The position numbers were made by a program, and so were the translations under genes. The notes under the pieces are model-generated. The model was not told the DNA's origin. It saw only the letters and a program-made list of their open reading frames with translations, and made no database searches. From the NCBI RefSeq assembly GCF_001202035.1, contig NZ_LGHT01000023.1, positions 1 through 64,000 on the forward strand: a DNA stretch of 64,000 nucleotides. The letters run 5' to 3'. The stretch comes from Pseudorhodobacter wandonensis (GTDB lineage: Bacteria > Pseudomonadota > Alphaproteobacteria > Rhodobacterales > Rhodobacteraceae). Of the stretch, positions 26,513-34,867 are shown one piece after another (the first letter of the stretch is position 1; each line of letters opens with the position of its first letter).

Positions 26513-26571
26513 CTGGGGGGGCTGTCTGCCCCCCCAGACCCCCCCGAGGATATTTTAGCCGAAAAGAAAGC
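26513..26571 (+). repeat. Intergenic repeat, family 1 copy C with long G/C hairpin
   Basis: A perfect 9-bp hairpin CTGGGGGGG / CCCCCCCAG (26513-26521 with 26529-26537) followed by CGAGGATATTTTAGCCGAAAAGAAAG. This type is frequent in Rhodobacteraceae intergenic DNA (from memory). Here it interrupts the cluster between the ATPase and the next gene, and the bases just after it (AGGGGGT) serve as that gene's ribosome site. Confidence 0.75.
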
Positions 26572-26585
26572 AGGGGGTGTTTTTA

Positions 26586-26912
26586 ATGAACATTTTGGTC
26601 CTTGCTTTGCTTGTTGTTGCGGGCTTTGTCTTTATCACCTTTGCCGTTGTGCCTTTTGTAACCCGTCCCGCGATGTTGTTTGACAAAGGGCCGTCCCATG
26701 CGCGGATGATGGGGATACTCATTTGCGGGAGTGTGGCGGTTGCGGTGTTGTTTGCGCTGAATCCTGACCGCATGGCTGACTTGAAGCCGAGGTTTTGGGA
26801 GGCGGCAGGGTTGGCAGGTTTCTCGGCTATCTTCTGGTTGCCGTGGTACCTATTTGCATTCACCCGCCGTGCCAATTTGGTAAAGGCCACGACTGAGAGG
26901 GGCCGATCATGA
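26586..26912 (+). CDS. Small membrane protein with three hydrophobic segments
   Basis: A protein of 108 residues. Segments are MNILVLALLVVAGFVFITFA (1-25), ILICGSVAVAVLFAL (about 46-62) and LAGFSAIFWLPWYLFAFT (about 78-98). It is not a family I recognise. ATG 26586 has AGGGGGT 8 nt upstream; the in-frame TTT/ATG possibilities before it lie in the repeat. Its stop overlaps the next gene by 4 nt, so it belongs to the same operon. Confidence 0.68.
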   Translation: MNILVLALLVVAGFVFITFAVVPFVTRPAMLFDKGPSHARMMGILICGSVAVAVLFALNPDRMADLKPRFWEAAGLAGFSAIFWLPWYLFAFTRRANLVKATTERGRS

Positions 26913-28270
26913 AACGTCTTATCCAAAAGGGGCTGATGTTCGGGAATCTGGTCGAGGTTTCTTCGCCCGCGCTGATTGAACGCTATAACCGCGCCCTGGA
27001 GCACTTGGCGGGCAAGCGCACAGTTCTCACAGATTTTCACATTGATATTTCCGGGTTTTCGCCCGAGATCGGTGACGAATTGGGTGATGATCGTTATCTT
27101 AACCCCAACGGCTGCAATCGGCAGTTTATTTTGCTGACCACAGCGCAGAAAGCCGCGCCTCTGTTGAACGTGACGTTTTCGACATCGCGTGGTGTGCTAA
27201 AGCAGTTTATCGAGGCGAATGAGGCGCAGTTATTTGCCCTGACTGCCCGCGATGCCGTGGCTGGCGAGCTGTTTAACAGTGTGTATGAGGTATCTAACCC
27301 CTCGCGATTGCTGGATATTCGCCGAATTACGGTAGAAGGCGACACGATTGGCGGGCATGTCGCCGATGCGGCCAAACTGGGCCAGATGATTGAGCGTTTT
27401 CGCACTGAACCAACCGGGTGGCGCGATGATGTTTTGATAGCCGAGATGATCGGGTTGGCGAAAAAGACCGGTGATGTGACGCGGGTACCGATTGCCCTGC
27501 CCAAGATGGCATTCGAACAAGCGAATTTCTGGACCTCGCATTTCGGCGGTTTGTACGTGTTTCGTGATGCCAGTTTTCCGGCGGTGATTTCGGTGCTGCC
27601 GCGTGACAGCCTTGGCACGCTGCCGATTGACCAGGTGATGGACCTGAGCCAGCGCAACATGATCGCGGACTGGCTGGAGAAAAACGGGCTGGTCGAGCCG
27701 ATTGTCAAGGCACGCGGCATGGACAGTGCGGCGGTGCTGCGCCAGAAAATGGACTTCATTCTGGTTGAGGCAGCAGATGCGCTGAACCTTGATCTTGGCC
27801 ATGCGACACGAAATGACTTGCGTAAAATCGCGCAGCGTTTGGGCGCGAACTTGCCGCAAGAATTCCTTGGGCTTGCGCGGCTTTTGGCATGGGTAGAAGG
27901 CGGAGGTGACTGGCCGCGGATTACGTCCGAGCACCCTGCCTATTTTTACACGCTGCGCTCGCGCCCGCACAAAGACCGCGATTTGGTTAACATGTTGCTC
28001 AGCCAGCTTGCGCCTTTGGACGTGCGGCAGATGTTCATCACCCACAAAGAATTGTTCTACGCCAGCTATGCCAGATGGTCCGACCGGAAACGCGGTTATG
28101 TTGCCGATTTTCTGGAACGAGAGTATCAAGTGGATAAGGCGGGCGCGCGTGCTGCCCTGTTCGGTGCCGAGCCGGGCATGGATGAGGCCGAGCGTTCCGA
28201 ACCGAAACCCAGCCCAACGATGGCCGATCTGGTCGGCCCGTGGGGCGCCGTTCGAAAGGCCCGCAAATGA
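26909..28270 (+). CDS. Uncharacterised 453-residue protein of the cluster
   Basis: Soluble protein without clear catalytic motif. It opens with a beta-rich section (LTDFHIDISGFSPEIGDELGDD) and continues mostly helical, with LRKIAQRLGANLPQEFLGLARLLAWVEGGGDW and a C-terminal Asp/Glu-rich tail. It may belong to one of the recent Rhodobacteraceae DUF families (I think DUF6638, not certain). It overlaps genes on both sides by 4 nt (ATGA), a strong sign that it works with its neighbours. Confidence 0.72.
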   Translation: MKRLIQKGLMFGNLVEVSSPALIERYNRALEHLAGKRTVLTDFHIDISGFSPEIGDELGDDRYLNPNGCNRQFILLTTAQKAAPLLNVTFSTSRGVLKQFIEANEAQLFALTARDAVAGELFNSVYEVSNPSRLLDIRRITVEGDTIGGHVADAAKLGQMIERFRTEPTGWRDDVLIAEMIGLAKKTGDVTRVPIALPKMAFEQANFWTSHFGGLYVFRDASFPAVISVLPRDSLGTLPIDQVMDLSQRNMIADWLEKNGLVEPIVKARGMDSAAVLRQKMDFILVEAADALNLDLGHATRNDLRKIAQRLGANLPQEFLGLARLLAWVEGGGDWPRITSEHPAYFYTLRSRPHKDRDLVNMLLSQLAPLDVRQMFITHKELFYASYARWSDRKRGYVADFLEREYQVDKAGARAALFGAEPGMDEAERSEPKPSPTMADLVGPWGAVRKARK

Positions 28271-28533
28271 TTGGATTGTTTCGCCTGATGCTGTTCGGCT
28301 TTATCGGCATGACGATCATGTTCTTTTTGCTGAACCTCTATTCGCGATCGGTTCAGCGCGAAGAACTGGAAAAAGAATGGGATGCCACGCAGAGCCCCGG
28401 CGACCGAGAGGAGTTTATCGCCTCGGGTATGGCCGCCTATGAAAAGGGTCTGCGTAAAAAGTTGATTTGGTTGGTCTATGTTCTCCCGACGCTGGCCGTG
28501 ATAGCCGCAATCTATCTATTGAATTTTTCCTGA
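28267..28533 (+). CDS. Small two-segment membrane protein
   Basis: A protein of 88 residues: one membrane segment at residues 2-26 (LMLFGFIGMTIMFFLLNLYS), a charged loop SVQREELEKEWDATQSPGDR, and a second segment at about 64-87 (LIWLVYVLPTLAVIAAIYLL). Similar small proteins occur beside DUF1523 genes in related bacteria (from memory). ATG 28267 overlaps the preceding stop; the upstream in-frame ATG 28240 lies inside that gene. Function unknown. Confidence 0.72.
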   Translation: MIGLFRLMLFGFIGMTIMFFLLNLYSRSVQREELEKEWDATQSPGDREEFIASGMAAYEKGLRKKLIWLVYVLPTLAVIAAIYLLNFS

Positions 28534-28543
28534 GGGACCGCCA

Positions 28544-29197
28544 ATGCGCTATGTAAAATGGACATTTTTCACGATCATAGCAGTTTTGCTATTCTCGTTC
28601 TTTCACTACACATTGCCCCAGCATGATATTGTGCGGATCGTTGGCACCGAAAACCGCCGCATTGATTTTGGCGAAAATTCGTTCTTTTGGGCCAGCCCAG
28701 ACGTGGGAACCGCGGCAGGGACCAACCGCGATGTGCGCTTTATCAATGCTGAAAAAGCCAATGGTAAAATAATCGTTTATCGCAATGAAGATACCGGCTG
28801 GGGGTGGCCACCGTATTTCAAATTGGACAGTTCCAACCTGCAAGCCGAAGCGCAGGCTTTGATTTCGAACGACAAGGCAAACCCGATTTGGGCATCGATC
28901 ACGCATTACGGTTGGCGCAATGAGTTTTTCACCATCTATCCGAACGCAGTTTCGGTAAAGGTGGTCGATGGGCCTGATGTGCGGATTATTCCATGGTTCA
29001 ACATTCTGTTCTTGATTGTGTTGTCTGGCGTGCTCTTTTTACTGTGGCGGATGTGGGCGCAGTTTCGCGAGCGCACGATTGACCCGACACTGGAAAGCAT
29101 CGGCGACACGATTGACGAGCTTGATGAGACCGCCGATAGTGTTTGGGCGCGCTTTAAGGCATGGCTGGCGACTTGGACCGGCAAGCCGCGCCGTTAG
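28544..29197 (+). CDS. DUF1523 family membrane protein
   Basis: A 217-residue protein with an N-terminal membrane segment (residues 5-24), a periplasmic domain with the family's distinctive YRNEDTGWGWPPYFKLDSSNLQAEA (residues about 80-105, read in parts) and ITHYGWRNEF, and a second membrane segment near 150-168 followed by a cytoplasmic helical tail. DUF1523 proteins are common in Rhodobacteraceae and have no assigned function. It follows the previous gene by 10 nt. Confidence 0.85.
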   Translation: MRYVKWTFFTIIAVLLFSFFHYTLPQHDIVRIVGTENRRIDFGENSFFWASPDVGTAAGTNRDVRFINAEKANGKIIVYRNEDTGWGWPPYFKLDSSNLQAEAQALISNDKANPIWASITHYGWRNEFFTIYPNAVSVKVVDGPDVRIIPWFNILFLIVLSGVLFLLWRMWAQFRERTIDPTLESIGDTIDELDETADSVWARFKAWLATWTGKPRR

Positions 29198-29225
29198 GCA
29201 TTTTGGGGGATAGGCAGGGCGCAGC

Positions 29226-32033
29226 ATGGATGAGCTAGAGATGTTGGTCATCTTTGCAGGGACCGCAGCATTGCTGGTCGTACTGCTTGTTCCCTATTTA
29301 TTCTTTTCGCATCTTGGCCTGAAATCAAAGGTCAATCGATTAGAGCAGCTGATAGTGCGATTGCAATCAGAGCTTCAGGAAAAGTCCAGCTCGTCGCAGG
29401 GTGAGCAAACGAAAGCTGCGACGATTTCGCCTCAGGCGGCGAAAGAGCTGCAATCTGCGCCCCCACAGGCGCCGATACCGCAATTCTGGCCCAAAGCGCC
29501 GCCACAGCCCGCGCCGGACGAAGTGCTGCCGCCTGTAGCTTTTGTGTTCAGGACTGATCTGATCAGTAAGTTGATGACATGGCTGCGCGAAAACTGGGTT
29601 CTGGCGATCGCGGCTGCGTCCTTGGTGCTGGCCGGCGTGTTCATGGTGCAATATGGCATCGAGAATGGATTGTTGACGCCGTTCTGGCGGGTGACAGGGG
29701 CATTGGCGTTTGGTGCGGCGCTGATCGCGGGGGGCGAGTATATTCGCCGCAAAACCGGTGATGAGTTTGAAGATGGCGATGCGGTGGGCGCGACACGGTT
29801 TTTGCCCTCTACCCTGTCTGGTGCGGGCATTGTTGTGCTCTATGTGGCGGTGTTCGCCGCCCGCGCGCTTTACGGCCTTATCGACCCGCTAACCTGCTTT
29901 GCAGGGCTTGGCGTCGTGTCGGCGGTCGCGTTGGTTTTGGGCTGGTTTTACGGGCCGGTTCTGGCGGCGGTGGGTGTGTTGGGGGCGTCACTTGCGCCGT
30001 TCATCACCGGCAGCAGTTCCGACAACGCGTGGATGGTTCACTACTATCTGGCCATTGTTGCTATGGTCGCGCTGGGAATTGATACGGTTAAGCGTTGGGC
30101 CTGGATTTCGGTGCTGGGCCTGGTGGCGACGATTGCAGGCTCGTGGTTGCTGTGGCTCGATCGGGTTGCGGATTTGCACTTTCTTGCGGGCGGCTTGATA
30201 ACTTGGTTCGCGGTCCTTGCCATCCCCGAACGCGGGCTATTTCCACGCCAAGCAGGGGCTGCGTTCTTAGATGCCGCGGTAACGCGGGGCAAACTGCGGC
30301 CCGAGTTTCCGACGCGCATGGCATTTGGTACCACGCTTGCCGTCACAATTGCTGCGCTTGCTGTGGCCGCCAACGCCCAGTCGCCTGATACCGTTTGGCT
30401 GGCGGTATTCACATTGGCGCTAATGATTGCAGGCACAACGCTGTGGACGCGTGACGCGCCCGCGCTGTATGATCACGTGCTTCTCCCCGGGTTTGCGTTT
30501 CTGGCAATTCTCGCCTTTGAGGGCAGCAATTACGGCCCATTATTGGGCGAATTCCAACAGGCCGGCATCACGGTTGCGGTGGGCGAGGCAACGCCGGTTG
30601 CAAACCCTGTACCGATGACGGTTTGGGTGTTGGCAGGGCTTGGTGCGCTTGGAACGTTGTTGATGTTTTGGCGGATGCAAAGCGCAGTGCAGAGCGCTGC
30701 AGTAAGCCGCAGCTCCGCGTTTTGGGCCTTTAGTGCTGCGGTTTTTGCCCCAACAACCCTGATTATCCTAGAGTTCCTGTGGACACCAGGAGCGGTGCTG
30801 GGGCAATATCAATGGGCGCTTGCGGCAATAGCGATGGCGGGCTTGACGGTTCTGCTAACCTTACGCGCCCAAGCCGCAGATAAGGGCGCGCCATTGCGCA
30901 TGGGCCTGTTTGCCGTAGGTGCGCTGACGCTGATCACACTGGCTGTGTTCCTTGTGCTGACAAAATCGGCGTTGACAGTGGCGTTGGCGGTCATGGTGCT
31001 GGGCACGGCGCTGTTGGATCGCCGTTCCCCAATGCCGCCGTTAAGCTATTTTGTGCAGATCGCCGTTGCGATCATCACGTTCCGGCTTGTGGTCTGGCCC
31101 GGGTTTGACTGGGCCTTGGGCTGGGATTATACCGCCAACCTGTATGAAATCGCTTATTTTGAGGTGGCTTTTGCCTTCCTTGCCACACTTGCACTGCTGG
31201 CCGCCGCATGGTGGATCTCGCGCGGTCAACGCCTGAAAACCGCGCTCGTGCTGGAAAGCGCGTGTTGGACCATACTTGGCGTATTTCTTGCTGTCACCCT
31301 GCTGCGCGTGGCGCCAAGAGAGGCAGGCGATAGCCATTGGGTCATGGGTCTGATGTCGGCAATCTGGTGCGCCTTGGCGCTGAACCAGCTGTACCGGATG
31401 CAAATGGGCGGCAAGATGATGACCATCATTCGCGCCATTGTTGCAGGGGTGTATGGTTTGGCAGCCGCGGGAACACAGTTTGTGCTGCTCTTTGTTTCCA
31501 ACCCTTTGTTCGGCTATAATGAATTGGTTCAAGGGCCACCGGTTCTAGATAGCCTTGCACTGGCGTTTTTGCCTCTTTGCGTGGTTTTCGCAGCTGCCGG
31601 GTGGAAGATTACCCATCTCGGCCGCTTCTTGCGCATCGGTTTCACCCTCGTGGCAAGCGCGTTTGCTGCGTGCTATGTCGGAATGGAGATCCGCCGCCTC
31701 TGGCGTGGCACCGACTTGTCGGTTCCCGGCTTTACTGACCCCGAGCTGTACAGCTATACGCTGGCCATGCTTGTCGCCTCGGTTGTGTTGCTGGCGCTAG
31801 CCTTTAGTCGTCGGTCCGATAATGTGCGCAAGATTGCGATGGCAGGTGTGGCGTTGACTGTTGCGAAAGTGTTCTTGGTAGATATGTCCGGCCTTTCTGG
31901 CTTGATTAGGGTGTTTTCTTTTATGGGGCTAGGGCTGTCGTTGGTTGGCCTTGCATGGCTAAATCAAAAGATGACAGCCCAATGGGAACGCAGAGCGCCC
32001 GTCAAGCCTTCGCCCAAAGCGCCATTGGTTTAA
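29226..32033 (+). CDS. DUF2339 family large polytopic membrane protein
   Basis: A 935-residue protein. One N-terminal membrane segment is followed by a coiled coil (LKSKVNRLEQLIVRLQSELQ), a Pro/Ala-rich linker (about 70-105) and then more than 20 membrane segments to the C-terminus. The motif WVLAIAAASLVLAGVFMVQYGIENG and GEYIRRKTGDEF are typical of DUF2339. The family is widespread and of unknown function; a role in envelope or polysaccharide processes is often guessed. It is the last gene of the block. Confidence 0.86.
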   Translation: MDELEMLVIFAGTAALLVVLLVPYLFFSHLGLKSKVNRLEQLIVRLQSELQEKSSSSQGEQTKAATISPQAAKELQSAPPQAPIPQFWPKAPPQPAPDEVLPPVAFVFRTDLISKLMTWLRENWVLAIAAASLVLAGVFMVQYGIENGLLTPFWRVTGALAFGAALIAGGEYIRRKTGDEFEDGDAVGATRFLPSTLSGAGIVVLYVAVFAARALYGLIDPLTCFAGLGVVSAVALVLGWFYGPVLAAVGVLGASLAPFITGSSSDNAWMVHYYLAIVAMVALGIDTVKRWAWISVLGLVATIAGSWLLWLDRVADLHFLAGGLITWFAVLAIPERGLFPRQAGAAFLDAAVTRGKLRPEFPTRMAFGTTLAVTIAALAVAANAQSPDTVWLAVFTLALMIAGTTLWTRDAPALYDHVLLPGFAFLAILAFEGSNYGPLLGEFQQAGITVAVGEATPVANPVPMTVWVLAGLGALGTLLMFWRMQSAVQSAAVSRSSAFWAFSAAVFAPTTLIILEFLWTPGAVLGQYQWALAAIAMAGLTVLLTLRAQAADKGAPLRMGLFAVGALTLITLAVFLVLTKSALTVALAVMVLGTALLDRRSPMPPLSYFVQIAVAIITFRLVVWPGFDWALGWDYTANLYEIAYFEVAFAFLATLALLAAAWWISRGQRLKTALVLESACWTILGVFLAVTLLRVAPREAGDSHWVMGLMSAIWCALALNQLYRMQMGGKMMTIIRAIVAGVYGLAAAGTQFVLLFVSNPLFGYNELVQGPPVLDSLALAFLPLCVVFAAAGWKITHLGRFLRIGFTLVASAFAACYVGMEIRRLWRGTDLSVPGFTDPELYSYTLAMLVASVVLLALAFSRRSDNVRKIAMAGVALTVAKVFLVDMSGLSGLIRVFSFMGLGLSLVGLAWLNQKMTAQWERRAPVKPSPKAPLV

Positions 32034-32054
32034 TCCGGCATCAATCAAGGTTTG

Positions 32055-32065
32055 AAAGGAGGTGA
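32055..32065 (+). promoter_or_regulatory. Unusually complete Shine-Dalgarno sequence
   Basis: AAAGGAGGTGA is fully complementary to the 16S rRNA anti-SD tail and lies 6 nt from ATG 32069 after the GGAGG core. This predicts strong initiation for the GFA gene. Confidence 0.8.
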
Positions 32066-32068
32066 AGA

Positions 32069-32461
32069 ATGGAAACGTTTACAGGGGGATGCCTTTGCGG
32101 TGCCGTTCGTTTTGTTGCAACCGGTCAGCCGAACCGTGTTGGCATTTGCCACTGCCTTGATTGTCGAAAGCACCACGGCGCACTGTTCCACGCCGCAGCA
32201 ATATTTCATGAGACGGACGTAACTGTCTTTGGCGTAACGCACAGTTATAAGGGGCGGTTTTTCTGTCCGCGCTGCGGCTCGCCTGTATTTTCCATCAGTG
32301 GCCATGAGGTCGAGGTCCATCTCGGTGCCTTTGACGCCCCCAACCAGTTCGTGCCAAGTTACGAGTTGTGGACACAGCGCCGCGAGGCATGGTTGCCAGA
32401 GTTTCCGGTGTCTGAACGCCATCAATATGACCGGCCGGTCGAGCCGGCGCATCAAGATTAA
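32069..32461 (+). CDS. GFA (glutathione-dependent formaldehyde-activating-like) zinc protein
   Basis: A 130-residue protein of the GFA/CENP-V fold. Cysteines in GGCLCGAVRF, CHCLDCRKHHG and FFCPRCGSPVF form the expected zinc sites. Family members have diverse or unknown activities, and the classical Gfa function is disputed, so formaldehyde detoxification should not be assumed. It starts 35 nt after the DUF2339 gene. The 224 bp that follow (32462-32685), up to the convergent flagellar operon, show no gene or clear terminator. Confidence 0.87.
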   Translation: METFTGGCLCGAVRFVATGQPNRVGICHCLDCRKHHGALFHAAAIFHETDVTVFGVTHSYKGRFFCPRCGSPVFSISGHEVEVHLGAFDAPNQFVPSYELWTQRREAWLPEFPVSERHQYDRPVEPAHQD

Positions 32462-32685
32462 CGCAAAACACCGTTTGGGTTGGCGCAAGCATTCCGACCA
32501 CGCTTTCTTCAAAGCCGTTCCTCAAATCATCAGTTTTGATTGTTTCTGCGATGGCTAAAGGAAGAATTTATTTGATGCAGCCTGTCGGCGCAAAAGACCG
32601 TCGCTGAACCTTTGGTGGTCGCGCTAAGTGTTGTTCGCTTTGGTCGGTTTCCCAGCCCTTGCCGCAAAAAATAAGCACAACTTGG

Positions 32686-33000
32686 CTAAAGTTTTCTTAA
32701 AACTTCCGAGCGCCCAAAGGCTACTTCTGCGTCCTTGCGTGCCCCCATCCAAGCAACCGTCTGGCGCGCAAGAAGAATGTTCAGTTCGGATCGCCGTAAC
32801 TCTGCCCACCTTTCATATTGAAATGCTGCCGCTGCCGAAGCACACGGACCAAGTTGATCATCCGGTTCTACAACCAAATCGCTAAGGCGTTGCAAGCTTT
32901 GGTTTCGCGCCTCTGCACATGCGCGCAGGCGGGCAAGATGCTGGTTTAAGATAAGGTCAGACAGCGCCTTAAGACGTCTGAGGTTTTTCACATCTTTCAA
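32686..33000 (-). CDS. FliJ-like helical protein at the end of the flagellar operon
   Basis: A 104-residue, highly charged, all-helical protein (MKDVKNLRRLKALSDLILNQ) with no membrane segment. Size, helicity and place after flhB suggest a FliJ-type export chaperone or a similar flagellar accessory protein, but sequence identity to known FliJ is not evident to me. Its ATG overlaps the flhB stop by 4 nt. Confidence 0.62.
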   Translation of the reverse strand: MKDVKNLRRLKALSDLILNQHLARLRACAEARNQSLQRLSDLVVEPDDQLGPCASAAAAFQYERWAELRRSELNILLARQTVAWMGARKDAEVAFGRSEVLRKL

Positions 33001-34091
33001 TCTGGCCCCCGCTGCGCCGCAGTCTTTCGCTGACGAATGGATTCTGAATAGCGTATTGCGGCCGCGACAACGCGGTAATGGTCAGGGTGTACCTCTTGCC
33101 CGACGTCGAGCGATGCAAAAAGCATACGGGCCGTAGGCGGATCAGAGTGTAGTGGAATGGCGGCTTCTGCTGCGCGTTCGCGTATACGTTGCGCTATTTC
33201 ATCTACCCCTTTTGCGACACAAATGGGGGCGCGGCCGGAAAGCCTGTCCCACTTTAGCGCAACTGCAAAATGCGTCGGGTTCACGATTACAACGTCAGCT
33301 GTCCGCACATCTTGCAACATGCGGTTCGTCGCAATTTCCTGCCCCCTTTGGCGCCGTTTTGCTTTGGTGTGTGGGTCGCCTTCCGCGTTTTTATGCTCAT
33401 CCATCAGCTCTTTGCGCGACATCTTGTTTGACCTAAAGTGCTCTGCCCGTTGCCAAAAATAGTCGATCCCACCAATTGCAAGGACAAGCATGGCGATGAT
33501 GGCAAGAAAACGGATGACAATTTCAAACAGCATCGCGATGGAAACCGCCGGCGACAAATAGATCATGCGCAACAGGTCATCGGCTTGATGGCTTAAAAAG
33601 CTGAACAACAGAACAGAAATGATCAGCAGTTTCACAAAGCTTTTGAAAAACTCAAAAAGTCCCTTGCGGCCCAATTTATTTTTAATACCCGAAATTGGCG
33701 AGATCCGGTTCAGCTTTGGCGCAAGCTTGGACGGCGTGAATATCATGGCACGCTGCGCGAGAATCATAAGCGTGGCGGTCGCAAAAGGTATCAGAAAAAA
33801 TGGAGCAACCGGGCCGATCACTGTGGCCAGAACGGTAAAAACACTGCGCCCCGCACCTTTTGTCCACACGGCCGAAAGGCGGTCGGACTGCTCAAGTATT
33901 GCTGCTGCGGCCTCGCCCGATTTTGTGAGCATGCTTGCGCCAAGTGCCGCCCCTGCCAAAAGAAACCCCAAGTAGGCTCCCGCAGTAATCAGGTCATTCG
34001 ACCGCGGAATTTCGCCTTTTTCACGTGCGTCGGACAGCTTTTTGTCTGTGGCTTCGTGTTCTTTGTCCGAAGGGCTTTGCTCGTCGCTCAT
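32997..34091 (-). CDS. flhB: Flagellar export protein FlhB
   Basis: Export-gate protein of 364 residues that switches substrate specificity of the flagellar type III apparatus. It has an N-terminal cytoplasmic stretch, four membrane segments (about 35-55, 87-110, 150-170, 188-210) and a cytoplasmic domain with the autocleavage motif NPTH at about 271-274 in VVIVNPTHFAVALKW. The basic linker before the cleavage domain is present. Overlaps fliR by 4 nt. Confidence 0.96.
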   Translation of the reverse strand: MSDEQSPSDKEHEATDKKLSDAREKGEIPRSNDLITAGAYLGFLLAGAALGASMLTKSGEAAAAILEQSDRLSAVWTKGAGRSVFTVLATVIGPVAPFFLIPFATATLMILAQRAMIFTPSKLAPKLNRISPISGIKNKLGRKGLFEFFKSFVKLLIISVLLFSFLSHQADDLLRMIYLSPAVSIAMLFEIVIRFLAIIAMLVLAIGGIDYFWQRAEHFRSNKMSRKELMDEHKNAEGDPHTKAKRRQRGQEIATNRMLQDVRTADVVIVNPTHFAVALKWDRLSGRAPICVAKGVDEIAQRIRERAAEAAIPLHSDPPTARMLFASLDVGQEVHPDHYRVVAAAIRYSESIRQRKTAAQRGPD

Positions 34092-34867
34092 GGCGCACCT
34101 GCAAACGGGTTATTGAGGAAAGTGAGCAAAGCCATGTGCCAAAGTTGTAGCAAAAGAGGCGATGCCATCGCCAGCATCATAAGCCCGCCAAGCGTAAGGG
34201 CCGGCGCCCCAACAAAAATAACCATCAGTTGCGGCATCGCCCGGTTTATCACCCCAAGCGCAATGTTATAGATGAGCGAGGCCGCGATAAAAGGCGATGC
34301 CATCTGGAACGCCAGTGAAAACGCGTTGGCAACCTGCGAAACACCCCAGCTTGCAATATCCTCGCCGCTGGGCAAAACGCCGAGGGGCAGGACTTGGTAA
34401 GAATAGACAAAGAGCTCAGCGATACGGATGTGGAGCCCAAGGCTGACAGCCAAGGCCAGGCCGGTCATCACAAATAGATGCGACATTGTAGGTTGCGGTT
34501 CACCGCTTTGCCCGCCAAAAAGCTGCGAAAGCGAAGTTGCTTGTGCTGCCAAAGTGCCCGCAATTTGCAGGGCATGTACGAATAGCCGCATCCCGATGCC
34601 AATAACCAGACCGGCCAATACTTCAACGACAATTGGGCCCGCAAACGTGCCGCTATAGGGTCCGACCTGATCTGCGACGATCGGCAAAACGACCATCGTA
34701 TAACAAATGCCAATGGCCAACCGAACCCTTTGCGGAATAGCCTGTTCACCAAAAGCGGGCAGCAATGCCATAGCAGCCCCAACACGCAGGAACACCAAAA
34801 ATATGACCCAAACCCAGTGTTCGGTGTATCCGCTTGCCTGGGTCAGAAGATTGAGCAACTGGGTCAT
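34088..34867 (-). CDS. fliR: Flagellar export protein FliR
   Basis: A 259-residue integral membrane protein of the export gate, with about six hydrophobic segments. The characteristic FliR parts are FLRVGAAMALLPAFGEQAIPQRVRL (residues about 25-50) and LAAQATSLSQLFGG. It overlaps flhA by 4 nt and flhB by 4 nt, so the export gate is translated from one message. Confidence 0.94.
   Translation of the reverse strand: MTQLLNLLTQASGYTEHWVWVIFLVFLRVGAAMALLPAFGEQAIPQRVRLAIGICYTMVVLPIVADQVGPYSGTFAGPIVVEVLAGLVIGIGMRLFVHALQIAGTLAAQATSLSQLFGGQSGEPQPTMSHLFVMTGLALAVSLGLHIRIAELFVYSYQVLPLGVLPSGEDIASWGVSQVANAFSLAFQMASPFIAASLIYNIALGVINRAMPQLMVIFVGAPALTLGGLMMLAMASPLLLQLWHMALLTFLNNPFAGAP

Noticed and set aside
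26491-26586. 31-codon frame starting at ATGATGG and reading through repeat copy C.
   Set aside because: Most of it is the repeat itself, with runs of Gly and Pro; no independent sign of coding.
27230-28129. 299-codon minus-strand frame opposite the 453-residue gene.
   Set aside because: The plus-strand gene has 4-nt overlaps with both neighbours, and the antisense translation shows no domain.
32624-32885. Short frames on both strands in the gap after the GFA gene.
   Set aside because: They overlap the FliJ-like gene, lack ribosome sites and resemble no family.
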